64,000 bases of DNA from Stutzerimonas stutzeri (lineage in GTDB: Bacteria > Pseudomonadota > Gammaproteobacteria > Pseudomonadales > Pseudomonadaceae). The notes beneath the pieces were generated by a model. The model searched no databases. It saw nothing but the letters and a program-made list of their open reading frames with translations, and was not told the DNA's origin. Of the stretch, positions 47,073 to 55,492 are shown piece by piece. The translations under genes were made by a program, and so were the position numbers. The stretch lies in contig DGLA01000010.1 in NCBI GenBank assembly GCA_002387205.1, positions 434,438 to 498,437 of the forward strand, read 5' to 3'. The stretch's first letter is position 1. Every line of letters starts with the position of its first letter.

Positions 47073-48611
47073 GTGCTCTTCAACTCCATGGTGTTCATAG
47101 CCGGTTTCCTACCGGTGGTTCTTCTTGGCTTCATTCTCCTGGCAGGCAGCGGCAGACAGCGATACGCGGCGATCTGGCTGACGCTCGCGTCTCTGGTGTT
47201 CTACGGCTGGTGGAACCCTGCCTACGTGCCGTTGCTGGTTGGCAGCATGGTGGTCAACTACCTCATCGGCGGCTACCTGATGCGGCGACCGTCGAGAATG
47301 GTGCTGATACTGGGAGTTGCCGCCAACGTCGCGCTGCTCGGTTACTACAAATACACCGGATTTCTCTTCGGCGCGGTCGACACTGCCTTCGATCTCGGCT
47401 GGTCAGTGGACGACATCATCCTTCCGTTGGCCATCTCGTTCTTTACCTTCCAGCAGATTGCCTATCTGGTGGATGCCCATGATGGTGAGGTCACCGAGCA
47501 CGACTTCGTCAACTACTGCCTGTTCATCAGTTTCTTCCCGCAGCTGATTGCCGGGCCGATCACCCACCACGGCGAAATGCTCAAGCAGTTCAATGACAGC
47601 AGCACCTTCCGCCCAAGGCTGGACAACATCTCGCTGGGCCTGACGGTGTTTCTGCTCGGCCTGTTCAAGAAGGTGATCATCGCCGACCCCCTGGGCGCCA
47701 AGGCGACACCGATCTTCTCTGTCGCGGCGGACGGGACGGTGCCTGCGCTTTATGACGCCTGGTTCGGCGCGCTCACCTATACCCTGCAGATCTATTTCGA
47801 TTTCTCCGGCTACAGCGACATGGCGATCGGCCTGGGACTGCTGTTCGGGTTGCGCTTGCCGGTCAACTTCAACAGCCCATTCAAGGCGCGCAATCTCATC
47901 GATTACTGGTCGCGCTGGCATATGACGCTGACGCGCTTTCTGACCGCCTACATCTACAACCCCATCGTCATGCGCATCACACGCTCGCGCATGGCGGCCG
48001 GCAAACCCTTGCCTCGTCGCGGCAAGATGAACCTGAGCACCTTTGTCGTTCTGGTGGCGTATCCCACGGTGCTGACCATGTTCATCTCCGGTGTCTGGCA
48101 CGGTGCAGGCTGGCAGTTCGTGGTGTTCGGCCTGTTACACGGCTTCTATCTTGTCGTGGTACACGGCTTCCGCGCCTACAAGGCGCGCCAGGGCTTGCCA
48201 CTGGACAGCGACAAGCTCTGGCACCACGCCGGCGCGGTTTTGTTGACCTTTCTGTGTGTAGTCGTCGCGATGGTGTTCTTCCGCGCTTCAAGCGTCTCGG
48301 CAGCGATGGCGATGCTCTCTGGCATGGTCGGCTTGAGTGAGCTGAGCACCAAATTCGACAAATCGGACTACCTCACCATTGTCCTGCTACTCGCTTTCGT
48401 CTGGTTGATGCCCAACGTCCAGCAATGGATGACGCGCTTTCGGACCTCACTGGATGCCAGCCCACGCGAGCATTGGCTGCTGCGCTGGTTGCCGATCACG
48501 GCATGGAGCCCGACGCCTGCCGTCGGCTTCGCCATCGGCGTCCTGGCGTTTTTCGCCCTGGCCGTCGCGTTTTCCGTAGCCCCAACCGAGTTCCTCTACT
48601 TCCAGTTCTGA
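47073..48611 (+). CDS. MBOAT-family membrane O-acyltransferase (AlgI/DltB-like)
   Basis: This 512-residue multi-pass inner-membrane protein of the membrane-bound O-acyltransferase family has about 11 helices. It shows the family core FFPQLIAGPITHH (near 155), YFDFSGYSDMAIGLG (near 245), FNSPFKARNLIDYWSRWHMTLTRF and the catalytic histidine in FISGVWHGAGWQF (near 345). It should move an acyl group across the membrane onto a surface acceptor. The GTG start at 47073 (AGGAAAAAG upstream) gives MLFNSMVF, usual for AlgI relatives. The next three genes supply a donor carrier and a periplasmic transferase-like protein. Confidence 0.9.
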   Translation: MLFNSMVFIAGFLPVVLLGFILLAGSGRQRYAAIWLTLASLVFYGWWNPAYVPLLVGSMVVNYLIGGYLMRRPSRMVLILGVAANVALLGYYKYTGFLFGAVDTAFDLGWSVDDIILPLAISFFTFQQIAYLVDAHDGEVTEHDFVNYCLFISFFPQLIAGPITHHGEMLKQFNDSSTFRPRLDNISLGLTVFLLGLFKKVIIADPLGAKATPIFSVAADGTVPALYDAWFGALTYTLQIYFDFSGYSDMAIGLGLLFGLRLPVNFNSPFKARNLIDYWSRWHMTLTRFLTAYIYNPIVMRITRSRMAAGKPLPRRGKMNLSTFVVLVAYPTVLTMFISGVWHGAGWQFVVFGLLHGFYLVVVHGFRAYKARQGLPLDSDKLWHHAGAVLLTFLCVVVAMVFFRASSVSAAMAMLSGMVGLSELSTKFDKSDYLTIVLLLAFVWLMPNVQQWMTRFRTSLDASPREHWLLRWLPITAWSPTPAVGFAIGVLAFFALAVAFSVAPTEFLYFQF

Positions 48612-48628
48612 AAAGGAGTAAACCGCTA

Positions 48629-50548
48629 ATGGATCAGCTTCTCTGGCTAGCGCAGCACCCCGACCTCGGCGCCGCCATCGGCGCGGCCAAACGCGAGCCT
48701 GATGCGACGGCTCGCCTGGCCCTTGCAGCCGAGCTCGCCGGCTATCGTCGTGACTTCACCCTCACCACGCGCCTGGACCGGCTCGCCAGCGAAGGCCTCC
48801 AAACCATCGCCAATGGCGAAGGCTCGGCCTCGGGGCTGCGGCCGGTGCGCATTGCATTGCTCTCGTCGCACACAGTGGACCACCTGGTCCCGGCCATCCG
48901 TGTAGCCGGCCTGCAACGCCGCCTGGCGTGCTCGGTATTTGTGGCGCCGTATGGCATGTATCGCCAGGCACTGCTGACCGAGGATCCGGAACTTGCGCGT
49001 TTTGCGCCGCAACTGGTCGTGCTGGCGCTGGATGCCCGCGACGCGCCCTTGCAACTGTCGCTGGAAGCATCCCAGGCCGACGTCGATGCGGCGATAACCG
49101 AACGCGTCGACGAGCTGCGGCTGCTGTGGCGTCGTGCCCGCGAGCGATACACCGCTCAGGTTGTGCAACAGACGATAGTGCCAGCCGACCCGGCGCTGTT
49201 CGGATCGTTCGAGGCGCTGGTCCCAGCCTCGCCCTATGCCCTCATCGACCGGCTCAACCAGGCCATCCGCACCGCTGCCCGCGAGGATGGCGTGCTGTTG
49301 ATGGATCTGGCCTGGGAGTCAGCCCGTGGCAGCTACGGTGACGGGCTGGCGGAGCCGGTTCGCTGGCATCAGGCCAAGCAACTGGTCAGCCCGAACCTGG
49401 CACCGCTCTATGGCGACCAGCTGGCGCGCATCGCCGCGGCAAGCGTCGGGCTGTCGCGCAAATGTCTGGTGCTGGATCTGGACAACACCCTCTGGGGCGG
49501 CGTCGTCGGAGACGATGGTATAGATGGCATCAAGCTGGGCCAGGGCTCGCCAAGTGGCGAAGCTTTTCTGGCGTTCCAGCGCTACGCGGCGCTGCTGGCA
49601 CGGCGCGGAATCATCCTCGCGGTGTGCAGCAAGAACGACCTGAGCGTTGCCGAGGCAGCCTTCAATCACCCGGACATGGCGCTAAAACGCAGCGACATCG
49701 CAGCCTTTGTCGCCAATTGGGAAGACAAGGCCGGCAATCTGCGGCGCATCGCCTCGATGCTGGATATCGGGCTGGACAGCCTGGTCTTTGTCGACGACAA
49801 CCCGGCCGAGCGGGATATCGTGCGTCGCGAGCTGCCGGAAGTCGCAGTGCCCGAACTGCCGGATGACGTGGCCGATTACCCTGCCCGGGTCGCAGCAGCG
49901 GGCTACTTCGAGGCCGTGTCCTTTACCTCCGACGACACCACGCGCGGGCGCAACTATGCGCTGAACGCCGAGCGCAAGGCGGCCATGACCCAGGCCACCG
50001 ACATGGAGGGTTACCTGCGCGGTCTGGAAATGGTGCTGACGGTCACCAGGATCGGCGCTGCCGAGCTTCCCCGCAGTACGCAACTGATCAACAAGACCAA
50101 CCAGTTCAACCTCACGACGCGCCGCTACAGCGAGGCGGAAGTCGAACGCATCGCCAGTGATCCTCGCTCGGTTGCTCTGGCGATTCGCCTGGCCGACAAG
50201 TTCGGTGACAACGGCCTGATCAGCGTCGTGCTGGCGCGCCCAGACGCGATGCTGGAGAGCGACGAGCTGCTGATCGACAGCTGGCTGATGAGCTGCCGCG
50301 TATTGGGTCGCCAGGTCGAGGAAGCGGTGCTCGACGTGCTCGCCGAGGCCGCCACTGCCGCTGGCTACAGCGCGCTCATTGGCGAATACCGGCCGACCGA
50401 ACGCAACGGCATGGTTGCCGAACACTTCCCGCGGCTGGGTTTCGCCCAGTCCAGCCCGCCAACCGATTCGGCCAGCGACGCGACCTTCTGGCGCTACGAC
50501 CTGGCCACCACGCGAACACCCCGCCACTTCATCGAGGTAAAGGCATGA
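48629..50548 (+). CDS. FkbH-like HAD-IIIC family protein
   Basis: This 639-residue cytoplasmic protein has an FkbH-type N-terminal domain (about 60-270), a HAD phosphatase domain with the nucleophile DLDNTLWGG (Asp283) and a conserved FVDDNPAER, and a C-terminal GNAT-like domain (from about 490, with NKTNQFNLTTRR). FkbH homologues take a glyceryl unit from 1,3-bisphosphoglycerate, dephosphorylate it and load it on an acyl carrier protein. The ACP gene directly downstream overlaps its stop by four bases, which supports such loading here. The donor identity is inference. Confidence 0.88.
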   Translation: MDQLLWLAQHPDLGAAIGAAKREPDATARLALAAELAGYRRDFTLTTRLDRLASEGLQTIANGEGSASGLRPVRIALLSSHTVDHLVPAIRVAGLQRRLACSVFVAPYGMYRQALLTEDPELARFAPQLVVLALDARDAPLQLSLEASQADVDAAITERVDELRLLWRRARERYTAQVVQQTIVPADPALFGSFEALVPASPYALIDRLNQAIRTAAREDGVLLMDLAWESARGSYGDGLAEPVRWHQAKQLVSPNLAPLYGDQLARIAAASVGLSRKCLVLDLDNTLWGGVVGDDGIDGIKLGQGSPSGEAFLAFQRYAALLARRGIILAVCSKNDLSVAEAAFNHPDMALKRSDIAAFVANWEDKAGNLRRIASMLDIGLDSLVFVDDNPAERDIVRRELPEVAVPELPDDVADYPARVAAAGYFEAVSFTSDDTTRGRNYALNAERKAAMTQATDMEGYLRGLEMVLTVTRIGAAELPRSTQLINKTNQFNLTTRRYSEAEVERIASDPRSVALAIRLADKFGDNGLISVVLARPDAMLESDELLIDSWLMSCRVLGRQVEEAVLDVLAEAATAAGYSALIGEYRPTERNGMVAEHFPRLGFAQSSPPTDSASDATFWRYDLATTRTPRHFIEVKA

Positions 50549-50793
50549 CCGAAGCAGACGTACTCAAGGAACTCACAGCGGTTTTCCACGACGTGTTCGA
50601 CGACGACAGCATCGTGCTCTCGCCGGAAATGACCGCCAACGACATCGACGGCTGGGACAGCCAGACCCACGTCATGCTCACGGTCGCGGCAGAACAGCGC
50701 TTCGGCATCAAGTTCAGAACGGCGGAGTTGGAATCGCTGCGCAACGTCGGTCATTTCGCCCAGGTCATCAGCGCCAAGCTGGAAGGAAAATAA
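50545..50793 (+). CDS. Acyl carrier protein
   Basis: This 82-residue acidic, helical protein has the phosphopantetheine site in GWDSQTHVML (Ser39). The residue after Ser is Gln rather than the Leu of the fatty-acid ACP, as in carrier proteins of dedicated loading systems. It overlaps the FkbH-like gene (ATGA at 50545-50548), so they are made together. It would carry the acyl or glyceryl unit to the MBOAT protein, in the way DltC serves DltB. Confidence 0.88.
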   Translation: MTEADVLKELTAVFHDVFDDDSIVLSPEMTANDIDGWDSQTHVMLTVAAEQRFGIKFRTAELESLRNVGHFAQVISAKLEGK

Positions 50794-50796
50794 CCC

Positions 50797-51861
50797 ATGA
50801 TCCAGGCAGCAGATGTGTCCAGGGACGGAAGCAACGCCGGAAACGGATCCGCGAGCACGGCCAGCGCGCCGGGCCGGGTGCGTTCGCGTTATCTGCTGTC
50901 GCTTTTCGCCGGACTCTTTGGCGCCCTGGCATTGTTTTGCGTCGCGCTCTTTACGTTGGAGCGAACCGGCAATCTGCCGCCGCCGGCGTTCACCAACAGC
51001 CTGTGCGTCGATGAAAAGCTCAACTTCCTGCGCCAGAACCCGATCCAATCGCCGAATCTGTTGGTCATAGGCTCATCAGTGGCCTGGCGACATGTAGATG
51101 GCAATGCATTGATCAAGGCGATGCCGGAGATACGCCCCTTGAACGGCGCTTTCTGCGGCCTGTTCGCCAATCAGTCGACCTACGTCGGGCACTGGCTGCT
51201 CGATCGCGAACAGAGCATTCGCAGCGTCGTGATGATCGCCGACCCGCAGGACTTCGCCGGTTGCTGGCGGGTGCCGACTGCAGTATTCAACCGCGAGCAT
51301 GTCGACCCATACGTGTACGAAGGGGCGTCGCGCTGGGGCTATTACATGCGCTATTTCGCGCCCAAGTCCCTGGCGCGCAATGCCCTGACCGTCAAGGCGC
51401 AGCGTGCCGGCCAGATCGAGTGGGACCCATTGGTGTTCAACCGTTTTGGTGACGGCCCGCTGCGGACCCGCAACACACGCGAGCTGATGTATGGAAAACC
51501 CGACGCACTGGACCGTAACTGCTTCAACGCGCTGCAGCAGATGAGCGCAAGACTCCGGCAGGAAGGCCGAAACCTGATGGTCGTCTCCACCCCGCTACAC
51601 CCGCAGTGGAAGGAAAAATACGACCCGGACGGCACCTTCCTTGCCGATTTCGACCAGCGCATCGCCGATGCGCTGGGTGACAGCGGCACCTACTGGAACG
51701 CCGACAAGGACTGGAGCACTCCGGTGGGTTCGTTCGTAGACGCAGTTCACCTGCGCTGGTCCGCTGCGCAGGAATTCACCGAAGCATTGGCCGAACAGAT
51801 GCGCCGCGCCGCCACCGGCCCGACTGCGCCAACCGCGCTGAATACGGCTGCGCTGCCCTGA
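50797..51861 (+). CDS. Membrane-anchored SGNH-like / DltD-like protein
   Basis: This 354-residue protein has one N-terminal helix (about 31-54), so the bulk is periplasmic. SGNH-type features are visible: the nucleophile block LLVIGSSVAWRHVDG (Ser near 91) and a late DAVHLRWSAAQ block with Asp and His. A STPLHPQW stretch resembles the DltD/AlgJ late motif. It is therefore a candidate final acyl-transfer or esterase step. Homology to AlgX/AlgJ is only distant, so I give no symbol. It is the last gene of the cassette. Confidence 0.82.
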   Translation: MIQAADVSRDGSNAGNGSASTASAPGRVRSRYLLSLFAGLFGALALFCVALFTLERTGNLPPPAFTNSLCVDEKLNFLRQNPIQSPNLLVIGSSVAWRHVDGNALIKAMPEIRPLNGAFCGLFANQSTYVGHWLLDREQSIRSVVMIADPQDFAGCWRVPTAVFNREHVDPYVYEGASRWGYYMRYFAPKSLARNALTVKAQRAGQIEWDPLVFNRFGDGPLRTRNTRELMYGKPDALDRNCFNALQQMSARLRQEGRNLMVVSTPLHPQWKEKYDPDGTFLADFDQRIADALGDSGTYWNADKDWSTPVGSFVDAVHLRWSAAQEFTEALAEQMRRAATGPTAPTALNTAALP

Positions 51862-51884
51862 CCTGACTTTGGTTGACAGCAAAG

Positions 51885-51913
51885 AGCCCGGCTGCCGTGA
51901 TGGCAGCCGGGCT
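51885..51913. terminator. Bidirectional terminator between the acylation cassette and fahA
   Basis: A perfect 12-bp stem (AGCCCGGCTGCC at 51885-51896 with 51902-51913) has TTTCTC on the plus side and CTTTGC on the minus side. It separates two convergent units. Confidence 0.85.
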
Positions 51914-51926
51914 TTCTCAAGTGCGA

Positions 51927-53234
51927 TTAAGCTGACGCGGGCAATACGCGCCCGCGGCACTCGCCAAAGCCGATCGACGCATACCCCTCGCGCCGGCACC
52001 GCGCCTTGAGGATGATCTCGTCCCCGTCTTCCAGGAAGGTGCGGGTTTCACCGTTGGGCAGTTCCAGCGGCTGCTTACCGCCCCCGGTGATCTCCAGCAG
52101 GCTTCCAAGGCTGTCCAGGCTGCTGCCCGACAGCGTGCCGGAGCCGAACAGATCGCCGGGCTGCAAGCTACAACCGTTGACGCTGTGGTGCGTGACCATC
52201 TGGGCGACGGTCCAGTACATGTTCCTGGTGCTGCTCAGGGCGATGCGCTGTGCGGGTTCGCCCTTGTTGCGCATGGCCTCGGTCAGCAACAGCACTTCGA
52301 GTTCGATATCCAGCGCGCCCTGTTGCTGGTCCCGCTCATCGTACAGATAGGGCAACGGCAGTGGATCGCCTTCCGGCCGCGGCGGCTGGGCGCAACGGAA
52401 CGGCTCCAAGGCTTCGGGCGTGACGACCCAAGGCGACACACTGGTGGCGAAGCTTTTCGACAGGAACGGGCCAAGCGGCTGGTATTCCCAGGCCTGCAGA
52501 TCACGCGCCGACCAGTCGTTTAGCAGGCAGAAACCGGCAACGTGGTTGCTTGCCTCGCCGATCGGGATCGACTCGCCGCACGCATTGCCCGGCCCGATCC
52601 AGATACCCAGTTCCAGCTCGTGGTCGAGCCGCTTGCTCGGACCGAAGTTCGGTTCGCTGGCGCCCGGTGGCATGGTCTGGCCGTTGGGGCGCTTTACCCT
52701 TGCCCCAGAGACGTCGACTGTCGAGGCGCGGCCGTGATAACCGATGGGCACGTATTTGTAATTGGGCAGCAAGGGGTTATCCGGACGAAACAGCTTGCCG
52801 ACGTTGTTGGCGTGATGGATGCCGACGTAGAAGTCAGTGTAATCGCCCACCTTGGCGGGAAGATGCATCTGGCAACTATCCATCGGCTGCAGCAGCGACT
52901 CGGCCATGCCCTGCAGACGTTCGCGCTGAGCACTTCCCTCGCCGAGCAGATCCTGCAGCGCGCCTCGCAGCGCTTTGCGCGCGTCAGCCCCAAGTGCAAA
53001 GAATGAATTGAGGCTGCCGCCACTGGCCGCTTTCGCCGCTTCCAGCGCCAGACCTTCAAACAGCTCTGCCTTGCAGGCTGCGCGCAGGTCGAAAATGAAA
53101 TCGCCAAGGGCAACGCCCCCGCGTGGCTCGTCACCGTCACGGCTGAAGACGCCCAGCGGCAGGTTGGCGAGCGGGAAATCCAAATGGCCATTGGCCGACT
53201 CGACCCAGCTGCGTAGTTCTTTATGTGCGGTCAT
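51927..53234 (-). CDS. fahA: Fumarylacetoacetase
   Basis: This 435-residue hydrolase splits fumarylacetoacetate into fumarate and acetoacetate, ending tyrosine/phenylalanine breakdown. It shows the N-terminal SH3-like domain and the catalytic domain with DYTDFYVGIHHANNVGKLFR, the metal site ELELGIWIG, and NDWSARDLQAWEYQPLGPF. It starts one base after the hmgA stop, so the two are one operon. Its acetoacetate product could be used by the ScoAB-AtoB genes 6 kb away (inference). Confidence 0.95.
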   Translation of the reverse strand: MTAHKELRSWVESANGHLDFPLANLPLGVFSRDGDEPRGGVALGDFIFDLRAACKAELFEGLALEAAKAASGGSLNSFFALGADARKALRGALQDLLGEGSAQRERLQGMAESLLQPMDSCQMHLPAKVGDYTDFYVGIHHANNVGKLFRPDNPLLPNYKYVPIGYHGRASTVDVSGARVKRPNGQTMPPGASEPNFGPSKRLDHELELGIWIGPGNACGESIPIGEASNHVAGFCLLNDWSARDLQAWEYQPLGPFLSKSFATSVSPWVVTPEALEPFRCAQPPRPEGDPLPLPYLYDERDQQQGALDIELEVLLLTEAMRNKGEPAQRIALSSTRNMYWTVAQMVTHHSVNGCSLQPGDLFGSGTLSGSSLDSLGSLLEITGGGKQPLELPNGETRTFLEDGDEIILKARCRREGYASIGFGECRGRVLPASA

Positions 53235-53235
53235 G

Positions 53236-54540
53236 TCATTTCCCGTTCTTGTCGAAGGTTTTGGTCAGGCCCGCCCAGCAGCGGTCGTAGTCGCTCTGCA
53301 GCTGCGGGCTTTCGAGCGCCTGCCGTGTGGGGCGAAGCACCTGGCCGGTCTCGAACATGAAGGCCATGGTGTTCGCTATCTTGTGCGGTTTGAGGTCGGC
53401 CCTGATCGCCTGTTCGGTCGATACATGATCCGGCCCGTGGGCACTCATGCAGTTGTGCAGCGAGGCACCGCCAGGCGAGAAGCCATCGGCCTTGGCATCG
53501 TAGGCGCCATTGATCAGGCCCATGAATTCGTTCATCAGATTGCGGTGGAACCACGGCGGACGGAAGGTGTTCTCGGCCACCATCCAGCGCGGCGGGAAGA
53601 TCACGAAGTCGATATTGGCCATGCCGTGAATGGCGCTGGGTGAGGTCAGCACCGTGAAGATGGACGGGTCGGGATGGTCGAAGCTGACCGTGCCGATGGT
53701 ATTGAAGCGGCGCAGATCGTACTTGTAGGGCACGTTGTTGCCGTGCCAGGCGACGACGTCCAGCGGGGAGTGATCCAGTTCGGTCACCCAAAGCTCACCG
53801 AGGAACTTCTGCACCAGCTGTACGGGTTCGTCTCGCTCCTCGAAGTGTGCGACCGGGGCGAGAAAGTCACGCGGATTGGCCAGGCCATTGCTGCCGATAG
53901 GCCCCAGGTCCGGTAAACGCAACGCGCAGCCGTGGTTTTCGCAAACGTAGCCGCGCGCCGTGGCTTCCACCAGCTCCACACGAAACCTCATGCCGCGGGG
54001 AATCACCGCGATCTCCAGCGGCACGACTTCAAGCACGCCCAGCTCGGTGATCAGCCTCAACGCGCCCTCTTGCGGCACCAGCAGCAGCTCACCATCAGCA
54101 TTGAAGAACACCCGCTCCATCGATGCGTTCGCTGCATAACGGTAGATGCTTGCGCCTGCCGGCTGGCCAGGATCGGCGTTAGCGACGATACACATCAGGC
54201 CGTCAAGAAAGTCGGTCGCTACCCCGGGAAAGGGGTCTGGGTTCCAGCGCAGTCGATTGGGCGTGACCGGCCCCAACTCGCTATCGAGCTGCCGGTCCAG
54301 ACGCCGGTACTGGCCGTGGCTGGCCGACGGTCGAATGCGGTACAGCCAGGTCCGTCGTGCTTCGCTGCGCGCCACAGTAAAAGCGGTACCGGAAAGCAGT
54401 TCCGTGTAGAGGCCGTACGGAACCTGCTGCGGTGAGTTCTGCCCGACCGGCAACGCACCAGGCAGGGCCTCGCTGCAGAATTCATTGCCGAAGCCAGACA
54501 GGTATCGAGAGGTTTCGCCCATTTGTTGTTGTGGTTGCAT
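53236..54540 (-). CDS. hmgA: Homogentisate 1,2-dioxygenase
   Basis: This 434-residue Fe(II) dioxygenase opens the ring of homogentisate to maleylacetoacetate. The two cupin-like halves and the iron-site region (HNCMSAHGPD and the PPRW...FHRNLMNEFMG stretch) are intact. Length fits the family. It is the first gene of the operon, divergent from hmgR. Loss of this enzyme gives brown pyomelanin, but nothing here suggests damage. Confidence 0.96.
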   Translation of the reverse strand: MQPQQQMGETSRYLSGFGNEFCSEALPGALPVGQNSPQQVPYGLYTELLSGTAFTVARSEARRTWLYRIRPSASHGQYRRLDRQLDSELGPVTPNRLRWNPDPFPGVATDFLDGLMCIVANADPGQPAGASIYRYAANASMERVFFNADGELLLVPQEGALRLITELGVLEVVPLEIAVIPRGMRFRVELVEATARGYVCENHGCALRLPDLGPIGSNGLANPRDFLAPVAHFEERDEPVQLVQKFLGELWVTELDHSPLDVVAWHGNNVPYKYDLRRFNTIGTVSFDHPDPSIFTVLTSPSAIHGMANIDFVIFPPRWMVAENTFRPPWFHRNLMNEFMGLINGAYDAKADGFSPGGASLHNCMSAHGPDHVSTEQAIRADLKPHKIANTMAFMFETGQVLRPTRQALESPQLQSDYDRCWAGLTKTFDKNGK

Positions 54541-54555
54541 AGCGTCTCACATTTA

Positions 54556-54572
54556 GCGTAATGCGTTTACGC
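54556..54572. promoter_or_regulatory. HmgR-like operator dyad
   Basis: GCGTAA (54556-54561) and TTACGC (54567-54572) form a 17-bp dyad with a 5-base spacer, 16 bases before hmgA and 79 bases from hmgR. P. putida HmgR is known to bind a 17-bp palindrome in the same place; homogentisate releases it. Confidence 0.7.
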
Positions 54573-54650
54573 AAAAAGTAATTTGAACTCCCCAGGGCGT
54601 CAAGTTATAAACAGCGCCTCACCAGACGGCGGCTAACAGGCAGCTTTGAA

Positions 54651-55436
54651 TTGACGACAGAAAACAACGCCGACTCGGCGCCTCGGCGACAGAAGGTTCA
54701 GGCCGCCGAGGTAGGTACGGACATCCTCACCGCACTGGCTGAACTGGCTCCGGCGACATCACTGTCGCGCCTGGCTGAGCACGTAGGCATGCCGGCCAGC
54801 AAGGTGCATCGTTATCTGCAGGCCCTGATGGCCAGCGGCTTCGCCGAGCAGGACCCGATGACCAATCACTACGGATTGGGTCGCGCGGCGCTGTTCGTGG
54901 GCCTGGCGGCGCTGGGGCGACTGGATGTGGTCAAGCTGACAACCCCGCATCTGGCCCAGCTGCGCGACGAACTCAACGAAACCTGCTTTCTCGCGGTATG
55001 GGGCAACCGAGGCCCGACCGTGGTGCATGTGGAGCAAGCCGTGCGCGCCGTGACGCTGGTGACCCAGGTAGGTTCGGTGCTGCCACTGCTGGGCTCGTCG
55101 ACCGGCCTGGTGTTCAATGCGTTCATGCCGGATGCCGAAACTGCACAGCTGCGTGAAGACGAGCTGAAACGGCCATCGGCTCCTTCTACCGACGCCCTGC
55201 TCGCAGCGATGAGCGAACTGCAACGCACCCAGGTGCAAGCCGTTCACGGCTTGCTGATGGCGGGAGTCAACGCCCTGTCTGCGCCTTTGTTCAGCGGCGG
55301 GAACAAGCTGGCGGGCGTCATCACCATCGTCGGTGCCGAACCCGGCTTCATGGCCGACGCGAATGGCGAAGCGGCGAAGCGCTTGCTGGATCTGGCGCGG
55401 AAAGTAAGCAGGCGCATGGGTGCATTGACCGGATAA
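54651..55436 (+). CDS. hmgR: IclR-family repressor HmgR
   Basis: This 261-residue regulator has an N-terminal winged helix-turn-helix (about 20-80, TSLSRLAEHVGMPASKVHRYLQAL) and an IclR effector domain (VGSVLPLLGSSTGLVF). It resembles the homogentisate-responsive HmgR. The start is a TTG at 54651; family alignment (RQKVQAAEVG near the N terminus) supports it and no ATG lies close. It diverges from hmgA-fahA over the dyad. Confidence 0.88.
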   Translation: MTTENNADSAPRRQKVQAAEVGTDILTALAELAPATSLSRLAEHVGMPASKVHRYLQALMASGFAEQDPMTNHYGLGRAALFVGLAALGRLDVVKLTTPHLAQLRDELNETCFLAVWGNRGPTVVHVEQAVRAVTLVTQVGSVLPLLGSSTGLVFNAFMPDAETAQLREDELKRPSAPSTDALLAAMSELQRTQVQAVHGLLMAGVNALSAPLFSGGNKLAGVITIVGAEPGFMADANGEAAKRLLDLARKVSRRMGALTG

Positions 55437-55492
55437 CGGCCGCTATCAGAGGACATCGCACGCGACGATGCCGCTCCGCCAGCTATCAGGGC

